From: Carposina sasakii
Lineage: Eukaryota > Arthropoda > Insecta > Lepidoptera > Carposinidae
Length of the DNA stretch: 64,000 nt
Assembly (NCBI GenBank): GCA_014607495.2
Contig: CP053160.1
Coordinates: 9,424,001-9,488,000 of the forward strand
Direction of reading: 5' to 3'
Shown here: positions 34,664 to 46,306 of the stretch, piece by piece
Layout of the letters: each line of letters opens with the position of its first letter
Numbering within the stretch: position 1 is the stretch's first letter
The notes under the pieces: model-generated
Database searches by the model: none
The model's input: only the letters and a program-made list of their open reading frames with translations
What the model was told of the DNA's origin: nothing
Program-made: the position numbers and the translations under genes

Positions 34664-34850
34664 CCCTGATTACGTAAAAGCATTAGCAAAGCCGAAGCCG
34701 CGCGATCGCGATAATTGAGAGTGTGTGTGTGCGCGGGGCGAGGTGCGGGGCGCGGGAGGATGCCGAGCGCTCGTTGCGCGCGCACGCACACACTCGAGAT
34801 TATCGCGATCGCTTGGCTTCGGCTTTGCTATTGCTTTTACGTAATCAGGG
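34664..34850. repeat. GC-rich 187-bp palindrome with ~70-bp arms
   Basis: The left arm CCCTGATTACGTAAAAGC...AGCAAAGCCGAAGCC is mirrored by GGCTTCGGCTTTGCTATTGC and GTAATCAGGG on the right. Further in, GCGATCGCGATAAT pairs with ATTATCGCGATCGC, and GT/CA-rich tracts pair too. The ~40-bp loop is almost pure G/C. The surroundings are very AT-rich. No clear target duplication was found. It is most likely a MITE; a GC-rich regulatory island is an alternative. Confidence 0.7.
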
Positions 34851-35938
34851 GGCGGGATTATCAATTCTTTTTACATTTCTTTGGTCGATTTACCAGAATA
34901 ACCAGGTCTTTAATTTTGGTATTAGAAAGAAAAAATATCTAAAAATATGAATATAATTTTAATAATCGCTCCTACGAATTGCAATATATGTTATCTAAGT
35001 TATGCCTGGTGTGTATTGTGAAGCTGAGAATATTTTTGTCATAATTTGAGTGCAATAAAAAGCTCGCTTGCGTCACACTTGGAATAGATTTTAATCTCCG
35101 AGTACGTAGGTAATATTATTATTTCAAAGTGACTATTGTTATGTCTATTTTTTTTATTTATTTTACAAGCACATATATTTAAAATTTTATTAAAAAATGC
35201 GCTCACTAATATTTTTACTGTGGTCGAAAAAAAAAACGCAAGATTAATTTTTATATACCTAAAGATCTAACAAAACTTTTAACGCAAAACGTGTTAATTT
35301 TTTTAACTATTACTGCTTATTAACCTGGAGTTAAGTATGAAAAATTGTGATTGACGCAAGCGAGCCTAATTTTAACCCACTACAAAGCCAAAATTGGCTT
35401 TTTAGTGATTTATTTGATAACAGTTACCATAGAAGTACCTTAATAATGCTAAGTTATTTTTGTATGATATAATTTAAAAATTATTCGGACATTGCGAGCG
35501 AGTGAATTAAGGTAAAGTGTACTTTAACAAAATTCTTCCTTTATATATTTATTATAACTATAAACACTACAAAATTGTGATTCGAAGCAATTTAAAATAT
35601 TACTGCTGAATATATTTGTTGTTTTATTTCATACCATATTTCTATTTTTCCGTAGAAGTACAAGATCGCGAATTCGCGAATGAAATCCTACAGCTATATA
35701 AAGCATAGTGGGGTCAGATATAAACTAACAGTGATAAGATGCTAGCTCATCGCCTGAAAGAATTCCCCTGAGTTCCTTAGTCGACTCTTACGACATGCAC
35801 GGAAGGAGATGCAGCTGATGTATTCTAGTGAAGCCCCGCCCCAAGTAATTTCTAATTAAAAAAAGGTTAAAAATAGCTGTGTTTTTGTAACAATAAATAG
35901 GAATGCCAAATTGGTATGTATCAGTGTCAATTGTTTGA
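34851..35938. other. AT-rich intergenic DNA
   Basis: No gene seen. A short piece at about 35786-35840 (CTTACGACATGCACGGAAGG then AGATGCAGCTGATGTATTCT) recurs near 47628-47680 and 5230, so it is a fragment of an interspersed repeat. Confidence 0.45.
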
Positions 35939-36214
35939 TCAGGGAGGCAATTTTTGAAATTTTTTGAGCCGAAACGTAACCACTAACGAACCGTTAACGA
36001 AAAGTGGGCAATTTATACTTACCGCTTGAGTAATAAGGTATATTTATGCACGCATCGGTCGCGAGTATGACAGAATAAAAACAAATATCTGTCTCGTGCT
36101 GAAATATGTCTAATTACGTCACCGTAAAGTAATTATTGCTTTGTTCTGAGCGTCTACAGCGGATCCGTTTCGGCTTCGTTCCAACTCGAGACTTTTCGAG
36201 AATTGGTCCCCTGA
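35939..36214 (+). mobile_element. Short TIR element, family Y copy 1
   Basis: The ends are inverted: TCAGGGAGGCAATTTTTGAA and GAGAATTGGTCCCCTGA. The interior includes GAGCCGAAACGTAACCACTA and GCATCGGTCGCGAGTATGAC. Other copies: 45201-45411 (right part lost) and 63264-63920 (interrupted). No ORF. Confidence 0.6.
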
Positions 36215-36419
36215 ACATAGTAAATTTCAGTAAATTAGTTAATTGGCTCATCGTCAAGACAATAGGCCAGGATAATATATAATGCAATGTCGTTTAAACG
36301 TACGCCAATGAGTCCTTACAATGAGTCAGTTTGTACTGATATTTTGCTAACAACATTGACTGACTTACTCTCTGGGAACGCGCATATATGAAGCCATTGG
36401 ACAAGACAATCCAATTGAC

Positions 36420-36650
36420 GACTGATTGGTCTAGTAGATAGTGACCCTGCCTACGACGCCATAGATCCTGGGTTCGAATCCCGGTAGGTGCAAACATTGA
36501 TATGATGAATATCGATGTTTGTTTCCGAGTCATGGATGTTTCTATACTTATCTATATATTTATATACCGTTGCTTAGTACCCATGACACAAGACCTTAGA
36601 GATCTTAGTGTGGGACTAGATTAATGTGTTGTGTAGTGTGTAAAGAAAAA
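36420..36650 (+). mobile_element. tRNA-derived SINE
   Basis: The head has TGGTCTAGTAGATAGTGACC (A box region) and CTGGGTTCGAATCCC (B box). The body has GATGTTTGTTTCCGAGTCAT, TATTTATATACCGTTGCTTA and AGATCTTAGTGTGGGACTAG. This layout is common in lepidopteran SINEs (from general knowledge, not checked). A minus-strand fragment lies at 738-843. Confidence 0.75.
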
Positions 36651-37004
36651 AAATCCTACGCGTGCTAAGAGAAGTTATAATACATTGGCTCCAAAAATTT
36701 GGAATATTTTTACGTCACTGGCCTGGCTTGTCACTATTTACCATACTTTCTATTGGAGAATTTTTTTGGCTTGCTGAATAATCTCGGCTATTGGCCTCGT
36801 TAAAATCTATAAGGGCCCTCTTTGGATAGAATGGTGACGCTAGATTGCCTTAAAAGAGCAGATCATCTAAGTGATAGTATCGAGTACTGTTTTATACTAC
36901 CTGGTGCTGAATCAACCTGCTATATTTACTTATAAGTGAAGCTCTCAATATTACGATGTCCATTTGAAAAGCAACGATAAGCGACTGTTGAAAGCCAGTA
37001 AAAA

Positions 37005-37125
37005 TATACGATAGCAAACGATAGCAAAATACGTAGCACGTATATATATATTTTCGTAGTTGGTAAGATCGTAGCAAATGCTACGCGGATCGTAGCATGC
37101 TACGGGATGCCGCGCCGCGCCGCGC
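37005..37125. repeat. Short hairpins and GCGCC repeats
   Basis: GATCGTAGCAAATGCTACG and GATCGTAGCATGCTACG form small back-to-back hairpins. They are followed by (GCCGC)n-type GC-rich sequence at about 37108-37126, unusual in this AT-rich area. Possibly the end of a DNA element; no partner terminus was found. Confidence 0.4.
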
Positions 37126-37522
37126 CATTAACAAATTTAAATACAATCTAAGTTATTATTTTTTATTTTATTTATATTATAACCATCTTGTCGTATTTTT
37201 CCACATGACATGTCGGGTAATGTGAGATTCCAGAATAGGTACCTAGTTTATTACCTATTAGGGAAGGTTTTTCTAAAAATTTCAGAATTGTCATAACACA
37301 AAAAAAAAATACAGCAGCTCGTACAACTAATTTTTCCATTAGATTAGACATTTTTTCCAAGCTTCTGTACCAAGTCTAGCACATGTAGAAGATACAAAGA
37401 GGACATGTCAAAGATGCAACCGTAATAGACGGTCTACCTTACGCGAACTTACGCGGTATAAACCACTTCCACCTATAAGGTGGATGACAGACACTTACAT
37501 TTAAACTTCGAATTCACAAATA

Positions 37523-37773
37523 TACAGGGTGTAAGAGAAAGGGTATGTAAAGCGAAAAGCTATGTAAATAATCTACTATAGAGAACCTATTTCCAAAATT
37601 TGAGACTAGAAATCATGTTTATTTTTCGAGATTGTATGAACATTCCCGAGTTGTTTAGGAATTCTCCATACTATGTGGAAATTCGACGAGTCTGAAATTT
37701 TGTGGGTAGGTTCTTTTTAGTGGGCTGTTTACATAGCTTCTGGCTTAGCATACCCCTTTGGTTACACCTTGTA
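37523..37773. mobile_element. Palindromic MITE, copy 5
   Basis: Begins TACAGGGTGTAAGAGAAAGG and ends GGTTACACCTTGTA. Arm sequences GTATGTAAAGCGAAAAGCTA and their complement are recognisable, with a ~20-bp loss in the right inner arm. Confidence 0.8.
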
Positions 37774-37783
37774 TATATGTAAC

Positions 37784-37990
37784 TAGGGATCCGTCCCGGC
37801 TTTGCACGGGTGTGATGCCCTTTCTTGTGGACAAAGTGGTGGGCGGACGCTATAGAAAAGTGTTTTTTTTTTCAGGCAATCATTAAAAAAATTCTCTCCG
37901 TAAGAACCATCCTCGAACTTCAAGGAATTTTCTAAAAGGAGAATTAGCGAAATCGGTTCAGCTGTTCTCGAGATTTGCACTTAGCAGATA
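37784..37990 (-). mobile_element. Helitron-like 3' end of a second subfamily
   Basis: On the minus strand it ends CACCCGTGCAAAGCCGGGAC then GGATCCCTAG followed by T, i.e. a small CCCG/CGGG hairpin before CTAG. The plus-strand body ends with AATCGGTTCAGCTGTTCTCG. It abuts the repeat at 38009. The TC end was not identified. Confidence 0.5.
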
Positions 37991-38008
37991 CATACATACA
38001 TACATATA

Positions 38009-38268
38009 TATATAATCACGCCTTTATCCCTTACGGGGTAGGCAGAGGACCAAGGGCCGATAGACCCATATAGTGCCACTTCTGACCAATTTTGAGGGTA
38101 TAGTTGAGATGTACAAGTTCGGTTAGTAGGGACAGGTGATCAGCCCATCGCTTACAAAACACCAAGACCTTCTTGTCCCTCTACTGACTTATACAGTATG
38201 TCCGGGAAGAGAAGCTGTAGTATTGTATGTTTTTTTTTTCACGCCCAGAGCAGCATAGAAGATACATA
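38009..38268 (+). repeat. 260-bp interspersed repeat, family Z copy 1
   Basis: Starts TAATCACGCCTTTATCCCTT and ends CCCAGAGCAGCATAGAAG. The copy at 53918-54155 is nearly collinear (TTACGGGGTAGGCAGAG, GACAGGTGATCAGCCCATCG). No ORF or terminal repeats; the class is unknown. Confidence 0.6.
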
Positions 38269-38505
38269 CATACATACTAATAGACACGGTATCCAGAACT
38301 GCAGGATCATAAGGGATATCCTACAGCAAAATGTTGTTGCTCTGCAATCTTTTTTTAGACATCCTAAAACGTGACACCGTCACCGCGTTCGATACGACTG
38401 GCGTTAAAACTCCACCTGCAGTGTATTTCGGTGGACTTTTGAAGGTGCATATTTGATCGCGTATTACGTATCTGCAGTATATTGATCAACCTATAAATTA
38501 CACAT

Positions 38506-38612
38506 CAGATCAGTCTACTGCTGAACGTAAGCCTTCCCCGGGGTACGCCACAAGGTCATAGGATAGTTTTCGCCCATAGTCACCACGCTGGGCAAGCAGG
38601 TTTGTGACCTGT
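38506..38612 (-). repeat. SINE/LINE tail repeat, inverted
   Basis: It contains AGTCTACTGCTGAACGTAAG, GGGGTACGCCACAAGGTCAT and AGTCACCACGCTGGGCAAGC, a diverged member of the family at 48384-48625. Confidence 0.6.
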
Positions 38613-41243
38613 ATATAAGTCGTATTTCTCTAACTAACGTTACATACGGCCAATTTTAATACTATTCAATTTCAATACTGGAGATCATAAAGAATCTCGG
38701 ATTTTTTTTATTCCGAAATCTTGTATGAAAACAATGGAACATTTAATCTGAACTATGCAAAAAAATCTCTCGAGATCGGTTATTGAAATTGGCCGTAAAA
38801 CATCTCCTTGCCACACCTACTCCATGCTTCATGATAATAGATTGGACGGTATTACCAACCATTCGGAGGCACGTAAAATTTTAATGGTCCATATTTTATT
38901 GGCGAGCCATCGATGCCTCTACCATGGGAACTTCAAGCTGGTCAATTTCCATTGCCAAAGCGAGACGCCGCTATAAGCTGTGTAGAGCGCCATCTCGCTC
39001 CCACAGTGGTAATAAGAGACTTTAAAAGTTTATGGTCGCAGTGCTTTGATTAAAAAGTCTTTTAGAGTTTCCAATCCAGGGAACGTGATTATCCCTTTTT
39101 AATTACGATGAAAGTTTGCTTTTTGGGACACGTTTTAGGATTTTAGGGGTTTCTATCGATATCTCTTTTGAGATTATTATCTTTTTTATTCATCGCCTAC
39201 GCCTGAAGAAGGGTTACGTTTTTTGAGTGGATGTATATAAGGTATATTTAAAATTACGGATTATCTTTTGATACGAAACTAGGTAGGTAAAAAGGAAGAA
39301 CTTTCACTATAAGACCAACTTCGATATATTGATAATATAAAATCACCTTATTTATTTGGTATAAAATCACCTTAATTATTTGGTATGCTCTAGCCTGCAC
39401 GGTGCCGGTAGAGTAGAATTTGTACCACCCCTGTAACATGGTAAAATAGTCACTATAGGATTTTGTTGTCTTCATTTTAAAATTGGACGTAAAGTTGCCA
39501 ATTTTAACTTTTTAATGGTAGGAATAAGTTGGCTGAATGAACTCTGGCATTATAATCACCTAATTCCTTTGCTGATTAGTTAGGTTTGAAAGAAAAATAC
39601 ACCCACCAATGGGAGTCGACCACACCATCTCGGATTGAGAAGCTTCTAGAAGGTTTTGAGTATAAAAGGGAGCTGCAGATCACATTCGAGTCTTTTTCTG
39701 ATTTTGCTCTGAACCGTACAAATGTAACAAACGGAGTGACTTTCTATACCTTCCATTTTGCACTGAGTGCCACCTCATCTGGAGTCATGGCCAGAATAAT
39801 TATTCATAAATATAAATAATCATGTAAGTATAGTGGAATATGTCTTTTAAGGCCATTTCTGGCATTTGTCTCTAATAAGTAGTCGATAATTTTCTCGTTG
39901 TCTTCTTTCCTACCAGGTGTGCGTGAACAAAGATATGTCTTCTTAATTTTCTGGCTGAATAACCGTAATCGAGAACAGATGGATATATATTTCCCAATTA
40001 ATGTGAGTATTCCTTTTATTTCTGCTAGGCGAACATTAGTGTTTTGATGATTAGGTAGCTAATTCTGTTCTTTCTGTCTTTGTACTTTAGGGGTTCCATA
40101 GGAAGATCTAAAGCCTAGGCAGTTTTAGTCTTAGTCGCCAAGGAAAGCTACCTATGCTCTGACAGTCGGACTATGCAGTAAAAACCTGCCACGTGCTATG
40201 GGGCTGCTACTTGGAGATCTTGTCACAGCTTGACTAAGACGTCTCCTCGGATACATGGACCATGGGAAGTAGTTTTCTAGTTCATTAATACCGTGTACTC
40301 TGAGTTATGGATTTAACTTCATATTTGATAGCCACGTGGTGAACAAATACCACCCTAGCGGTTTCTGGCAGTAGGATCTGTACCTTAAATAGTAAATTAA
40401 CCAGAAACTTTATGTAATCTATCTGGCCTTTAGCCTCAAATCCTAATTGTTAATTTATTAAAGTGTTCTAGGTTACTTTTCAATGCATAACTAAATAATT
40501 TAAGTCTGTTCACGCACCATGTTTGTTATTCAATAGCTCTTCAAGCTAAATACCATTAGTTACCTTTCATTATCATAAATATATATATAGGTAGAATAAG
40601 AATAAATATATTAATAAGATATTCTATATATAGGAAACTTAAAACTAGTACATATGATGTAAATGTGGTAATATTAGAGAGTAGGACCCTGATATATACC
40701 TTCTGCAATAAATATATATATCTTGTAAACTGTTGTTTTCTTTAACTGCAAAAAGGTCTGGCGCCCTGGGAATAATCTTTTTATAGTCTTTGCTCTGCCC
40801 ACTAGTTAACTGGCCGGTGAGTACCAATCTTTTTTCAAGCAACACCCACTTGGAAAAATATTGTTACACCCCATGTCTGCCCGTGGGTATCGTACGAGGC
40901 GAGGTATCAAAATCGCATCAAAATCCGTTCCCTAGTTTGAAAGATCTAAACATACATAGGGACGGACAGACAGCGGCAAGCGACTTTGTTTTATAATATG
41001 TAGTGATTTTCGTGAATTTATTGTATACCTTTTGTTTTACATATAAACGAATAAATTAATATAGATATATGAATTTGCGAACATCTCATCAACTCATCGC
41101 CCTTTATAAGCAAACCTTATTTAAACCGTTGAATATTCACTGTTTATCCTCCATGAGCGTAATGATCCAAACGTTCTTTACCTAAACGAGATCAGTGTCA
41201 ATACGTCTTAAAGCACCATTGATACTAAATCACTTAGATATGA
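38613..41243. other. Intergenic DNA, small repeat fragments only
   Basis: Fragments at about 39395-39440 and 40861-40905 (CATGTCTGCCCGTGGGTATC) match the 5' part of the repeat at 49940-50203. A 77-codon open frame at 39586-39819 lacks an ATG and shows nothing recognisable. No gene called. Confidence 0.4.
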
Positions 41244-41410
41244 TAGTGGACGCCCGCGACTTCGTCCGCGTGGACTGCAGAAAAAACAAATATGTCGAAA
41301 TTATCCGGAATAAAAAGTAGCCTTTGTGTTAAGCCAGGGTGTCAGCTAACTCCATACCAAATTCATTAAAATTGCTCCAGCTGTTTTTACGTATGTAACA
41401 TTTTTTCATT
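41244..41410 (-). mobile_element. Helitron-like copy, degraded
   Basis: The plus strand reads TAGTGGACGCCCGCGACTTC then GTCCGCGTGGACTGCAG, the hairpin 3' end shared with 6221-6533 and 43890-44681; CTAG is changed to CTAT. The other end is not clear. Confidence 0.5.
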
Positions 41411-41783
41411 TTCTTATTAATATTTTATAATGAAACTCATATTGCCAAATGAATATACGTAACTAGAGCATTAAAAAATGTTATAAAGAGCATTGTAAGA
41501 TCCTTTTTAACAAAAATAAAAATGTTCATTAAATCCTTATAGAAATGGGAGCTATCTAATACGTTTTGTTATCAATGTACAAACCCAAATTGAGTCTAAG
41601 ACAAACAGGGATTGTATGCTCAGTCAGGAGTTAACGTGCGCCGAACTCGGGTTAAAGTGCAGTTTGCCCGGAGTTGGTGATCCCCAACCAATTGTATTCA
41701 AAGCCCAAATGGGCAGTGAGTCTTTAGGTTTAGGTTTCCTTATAAATGAGATTGAATGTTCGTGTTCAAGTTGTTTTGAGTAT

Positions 41784-41808
41784 TAAGGCTCGAGCACACC
41801 GGATGCGT
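41784..41808. repeat. Terminal fragment of TTAA-type palindromic MITE
   Basis: TTAAGGCTCGAGCACACCGG then ATGCG matches the end of the element at 17408-17622 and shows the TTAA directly beside the terminus. Confidence 0.5.
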
Positions 41809-42380
41809 GATGCAGGAAATGTCCGTCGAATACACCCGAAAAGGTGGGCAAAGATTGCCACCGAGTGAATGTCTGAGGATAGACAGTTTTAGGGAATTCA
41901 GAGGTAGGCAATGGAAGAGATGGCGTGAAGGAGATGTACCTTCAGGAATGGTAAAAAAAGGCGAAGGTTCACGAGGTATGGTCTAAAAGCGGATAGACCT
42001 TTGCCTAGCTTTGGAAAACACAACAAGCTTATTAAAATAACCTCCAGTAAATCATAATAAAATGGTGTAATGGGTAATAAAAACAAGGGCCGTATTTCCG
42101 CATAATTTTTAAATTAAAATTATAATACCCTATGTATAATGCAAGGAAACGTGCGTGGCAGCCGAGAGTTCCGATATGTGGCCGACAGTTACACCGATAA
42201 ACAGAAAAATTGTAGTGGTAAAATTTTCTACAAGTGTATTTTGTAATAATTATCATAAAGCCGGTTTAAAATTGATGTAATTTAAAATGACCGCAAAATT
42301 ACGGTTATGCGGGTAACGGATCGGTGAGGTTTATAGGGTAAAGACAAATCTCCCTCGATTCATCGACTATTATTCTCTTC

Positions 42381-42450
42381 TATGGCAGTAGCCTAGTGGC
42401 GTGCCCTTGAGGAGACCTACATCCAGCAGTGGACTGCCATTAAAGCTAAT
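42381..42450 (+). repeat. SINE/LINE tail repeat fragment
   Basis: ATGGCAGTAGCCTAGTGGCG then GAGACCTACATCCAGCAGTG and GACTGC, a short diverged copy of the family at 28771-28896. Confidence 0.55.
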
Positions 42451-42556
42451 GTAACTCTTTTATATAGGTATACTGTATGTATGCATACACTTTTGTGATA
42501 AGCTCGACGACATAAAATAGCAGTGAACAGAAAAACCGTATACTCGTATATTCCTA

Positions 42557-42937
42557 TACAGGGCGTTTTTTAGTTGCCACCCTTAACGAAGGGTACGTAC
42601 TCTATACATCAAATAAAGTAAGTTTATGTCGAAAAAAATGCTGGGAAACGATGTAAATTTTTTTGAATTTGTGTTTTTAATTACTTTATCGGGCAAAATT
42701 TATAGTGTCCAGTGTTTTTAGGCTAGTTTTTTCATAGACAGATATTAATTATTTCTTGTGAAAAAATCTTGCTACACGCGTCAATGTGCATTTATGCAGA
42801 AAAACACACTCAACTTTGGACCCTTATATTTTGGAAACCAGACACTTCCCAGGTATGCTTCCATGGAGAAAAATGATCGTGATGATGAGGAGATTCCGTA
42901 GTTTTTTGGAACGTTGACAACCAAAAATCACCCTGTA
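42557..42937. mobile_element. Short TIR DNA element, family X copy 2
   Basis: Ends TACAGGGCGTTTTTTAG and CCAAAAATCACCCTGTA. The interior includes TTAACGAAGGGTACGTACTC and CCATGGAGAAAAATGATCGT. The minus strand keeps the ~40-codon frame (about 42810-42930) also seen in copies 1 and 3. Confidence 0.7.
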
Positions 42938-43203
42938 TACATACTGTGTGGAAAGAGCTGTAGCTGTAATAAAAAATAACTACAGCGAACAGTTCGGTGT
43001 GCAATTACGCCGCAGCGTGCGTTGACGCCCCGAAAATTGCACAGCGTGACGTGACTCTGACAATTTGTAAACAAAATTATTGTTGTCACGCCTCGCATTC
43101 TAGTATTCCGTGAGTAGTACGTTCAACCAACTGCGTAAAACTGTCCAGGGCCCCGATTTTCACGTCCCTCGATATTATGTCTACACTCGACATATATGAT
43201 TGA

Positions 43204-43274
43204 CTAGCGGCCGCCCACGACTTCGTCCGCGTGAACGGGCATTACACCCGTGCGAAACCGGGGCGAGTCCCTAG
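43204..43274. repeat. Two Helitron-like 3' ends head to head
   Basis: The left end reads CTAGCGGCCGCCCACGACTT then CGTCCGCGTG (subfamily of 43890-44681). Within 70 bp, the right end reads CCCGTGCGAAACCGGGGCGA then GTCCCTAG (subfamily of 37784). Each end bears CTAG outward. The internal parts have been lost. Confidence 0.5.
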
Positions 43275-43363
43275 TTACACATATAAACCTTCCTCTTGAA
43301 TCACTCTATTAAAATCATACATAGGGACAAACAGACATCTCGAAGCGAATTTGTTTTATAATA

Positions 43364-43837
43364 CAGGGTATGGGTGACAGCCAGGCAAATACTGAAATTC
43401 TGAACAAGTACCATTGTGTTGGGTTAAACGACAGTGTTATTACTCGCAAAAAATGTATTTTTGATTTGATTATCAGTAATCTTTGCTCTGCGCCAATTGT
43501 ATCGGGCGATCCTTTGACTAATTAAATGGGCTTATTGGTTATTGTGTGACACATTGCTGTTTTTTGCACCACTTGTGACTCTCCATTAGGGTTGATTAGT
43601 TATTTGAACGTTTTTGAAGGAAACTTTTTTTGAAAATTATTTTGTTTAAAATTTGATTTTTAAGTCATTATCTAAGGCCTAATTAAACGAACTAAATTGT
43701 TTTGTCCTGAAAATATGAAAAAAAATGAAGGAAAATTATGGATTTTTCCTGAGAAAATTTTTTATGTTTTCCGCCTCAGAGTCATGGTCTAAAGTCATGG
43801 TATCAATATTTGCCTGGCTGTCACAAACACCCTTTAT
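43364..43837 (+). mobile_element. Non-autonomous TIR DNA element, complete copy
   Basis: Ends GGGTGACAGCCAGGCAAATA and TATTTGCCTGGCTGTCACAA are inverted, with AGGGTRT just outside. About 474 bp, no transposase ORF. The interior matches 1-398 in reverse. It is inserted between two Helitron-like sequences. Confidence 0.7.
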
Positions 43838-43889
43838 GTAGTGATGTAGTCTATCGCGACTGTAATCCCCTTAGTTACAATATAAAAGA

Positions 43890-44681
43890 CTAGTGGACGC
43901 CCGCGACTCCGTCCGCGTGGACTACAGAAAAAATAAAAAGTAGCCTATATGTTAAGTGTAAAAAGTAGCCTATATGTTATCGCGGTTGTCGTAAAAAATT
44001 AATTCACGTTTGTCCCCTTCCCGTGGGAATTTCGGGAAATCCGTTCCCAGTGCTTCCTCGGGGTCCCAAATAAACATATATGCTCAACTTCAGATTCACA
44101 TGTTTAACCGTTTTCGTAAAAAATAAATAATTCCCGTTGGTCTCCTTCCCGTGGGAATTTCGGGAAATCCGTTCTAGTGTTTCCTCGCAGTCCCTAATGA
44201 ACATATATGCCCAATTTCAGCTTCATATGTATAGCGGTTTTCGTAAAAACTATGAATTCCCGTTTGTCCCCTTCCCGTGGGAATTTCGGGAAATCCGTTT
44301 TTAGTCCTCCCTCGCTGTCCCCAATGAACATATATGCCCGATTTCAGCTTCATATGTATAGCGGTTTTCGTAAAAACTATGAATTCCCGTTTGTCCCCTT
44401 CCCGTGGGAATTTCGGGAAATCCGTTTTTAGTCCTCCCTCGCTGTCCCCAATGAACATATATGCCCGATTTCAGCTTCATATGTATAGCGGTTTTCGTAA
44501 AAAATATAGAATTCCCGTTGGTCGCCTTCCCGTGGGAATATCGGGAAATTCTTATAGCCTATGTTCATCCAGGTCCAATAAGGATTCTAACGGTGAAAGA
44601 ATTTTTGAAATCGGTCCAGTAGTTTTTGAGCCTATTCATTACAAACAAACAAAGTTTTCCTCTTTATAATATTAGTGTAGA
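43890..44681 (-). mobile_element. Helitron-like element with internal tandem array, complete
   Basis: The minus strand starts TCTACACTAATATTATAAAG right after an A. It ends with the hairpin CGCGGACGGAGTCGCG, then GGCGTCCACTAG followed by T. That gives 792 bp with an A/T insertion site and no duplication, as Helitrons show. No Rep/helicase is encoded, so it is non-autonomous. Most of the body is a 127-bp tandem repeat. The 5' terminus resembles the Lep1-type Helitrons I know from Lepidoptera (from memory, not checked). Confidence 0.8.
43981..44556. repeat. Tandem repeat, ~127 bp x ~4.5 units
   Basis: CTTCCCGTGGGAAT recurs at 44017, 44145, 44271, 44398 and 44526, i.e. spacings of 126-128 bp. 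The units at about 44210-44336 and 44337-44463 are almost identical; the outer ones are diverged. Open frames across it on both strands simply follow the repeat. Confidence 0.9.
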
Positions 44682-46306
44682 TGATATTCATGATACTCGT
44701 ACTATGCATTGTGTAGGTACATAGAACTTCACCTCGAATTTTTTCTAAGTTGGTTGTAGCGTTGTAGGTAAGTATTGTAATATAAAATGTTTGTGTATAA
44801 TAAATACATACCATGGAGAAAAAATAAAAGAGAAGCAGCGGCTAAGTATATTTTCATACGAAAATAGTGTGCCGCTGAACGTGGGTGAAGTATGGGACGA
44901 GGGGAGCATCCTAACACTGTAGCCCTGCCCATTTACATAGAAACCACCTTGTAGTGACTAGCCAAACTACTTGCATAAGCGTGTGGTTCACAGGTTGGTT
45001 CAGCTACTGCGTTACACACACTGGTCCTGAAGCTCCACCCCTATCATGACGTCTTGGTCTCACGATTGCTACACGACTCAGTGCATAGTTTCACCTCCTC
45101 TTTTATACCTTCTTCATGATACATACACACGTGAGATTTACAGCTACGTTTAGCATAGCGGAAATAGTTGAGCACAATGAGAGCAGGTTTTTTTCAACGG
45201 TCAGGGGGGACAATTCTTGAAAATTTTTGAGCCGAAACGCAACCACTAACGAACCGTTAACGAAACGCGGTGCGAAGCAATGTATACTTATCGCTTGAGT
45301 AATAACATATATTTAAGCATGCAATGGTCGCGAGCATGACAGAAAAAAAAAAAAAAAATATCTCGTGCTGAATAAATATGTCTCATTACGTTATTGCTTT
45401 GCGTCTACAAGGTTTTTTTTTTTTTTTTTATTTATTTCAGATTTTTAAAAGAATTACAATTAGGTTCAGGGTGCCATTAAACCGGAGGGGTTTCACTTGG
45501 CGCCCTTTATGTAACTATTAGCCTGGGACACATTTATACGTTTCACCGAATAGCTTCTATTACCGCTTTTTCTTTTTTTTTTATAAACACTTATCTATTC
45601 GAAACCGTCACTTTTATTAGACATAGCTACAACAATATATACACTGCACTGCATAGATAGTACCTATGGGCGTGCACGGCTTAGTAGCTAGCGCCATCAT
45701 TCACAGGAGCCATTCGGCGAAACGCAGGTAGCTTAGAGCAACGCGGGCTGTAGATAGGACCTACTGTGGGTACAGTATTTATTTAAAGATATAAGTGACT
45801 CAACATTATTAGTACAGGAATAATACTTCTGAGTCTGTGCAGTCGTGCGCAATTTTATATGAGGGTAGTACAAGAAATGGAAGTAGAATCAATCACGGTA
45901 GGTCCTTACCAAGCAAAAAATAGTTTAGACTTTGGCAGGTATTCATATCCATATTATTAAGTGCCGGGTCAAGCAATGATAAAGCGTGCAATTCGATTTC
46001 CTTGCGCATAGTTATACCTGCCAGCATCTAATCGACTCAGATTACATTTCCTGGAATTTGTCACATCGTCATATACAGGCTGATCTTTTGCTGAGCTAAA
46101 AAATGCATCGGTAAGCAAACATCATATTTTATTAGTTTGGAAGCCAATTCCTATAGATTTTTTTTTTTGCACATTTTAGGTTAAATGTTCTATTATTTTC
46201 ATACAAAGTTTCATATTTGGAATTTCGAAGAACCGAGATTCTTCGAAATTTCTAGTATTGAAATTGGCCGTTAGTAGTTAGACTGGTTTGTTTTCGTTGT
46301 CGGGTT
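44682..46306. other. Intergenic DNA, repeat fragments
   Basis: No gene. About 45415-45530 starts with a T run and contains CAGGGTGCCATTAAACCGGA, likely a LINE 3' end on the minus strand. The rest is unassigned. Confidence 0.4.
45201..45411 (+). mobile_element. Short TIR element, family Y copy 2 (truncated)
   Basis: TCAGGGGGGACAATTCTTGA then GAGCCGAAACGCAACCACTA and GGTCGCGAGCATGACAG match 35939-36214. The right end is replaced by a T-rich tract. Confidence 0.6.

Noticed and set aside
34715..34950. Arg/Cys-rich open frames over the GC-rich palindrome
   Set aside because: They exist in several frames on both strands because GC-rich DNA lacks stops. The palindrome explains them.
39586..39819. 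77-codon open frame as a small gene
   Set aside because: It starts with TTG, has no recognisable motif and no neighbouring exon with compatible splice sites.
43981..44556. Regularly spaced repeats resembling a CRISPR array
   Set aside because: The whole 127-bp unit repeats, with no unique spacers, and the context is a eukaryotic Helitron-like element.
44174..44669. Open frames on both strands of ~70-110 codons
   Set aside because: They follow the 127-bp tandem unit, which happens to lack stops. No ATG context or homology.
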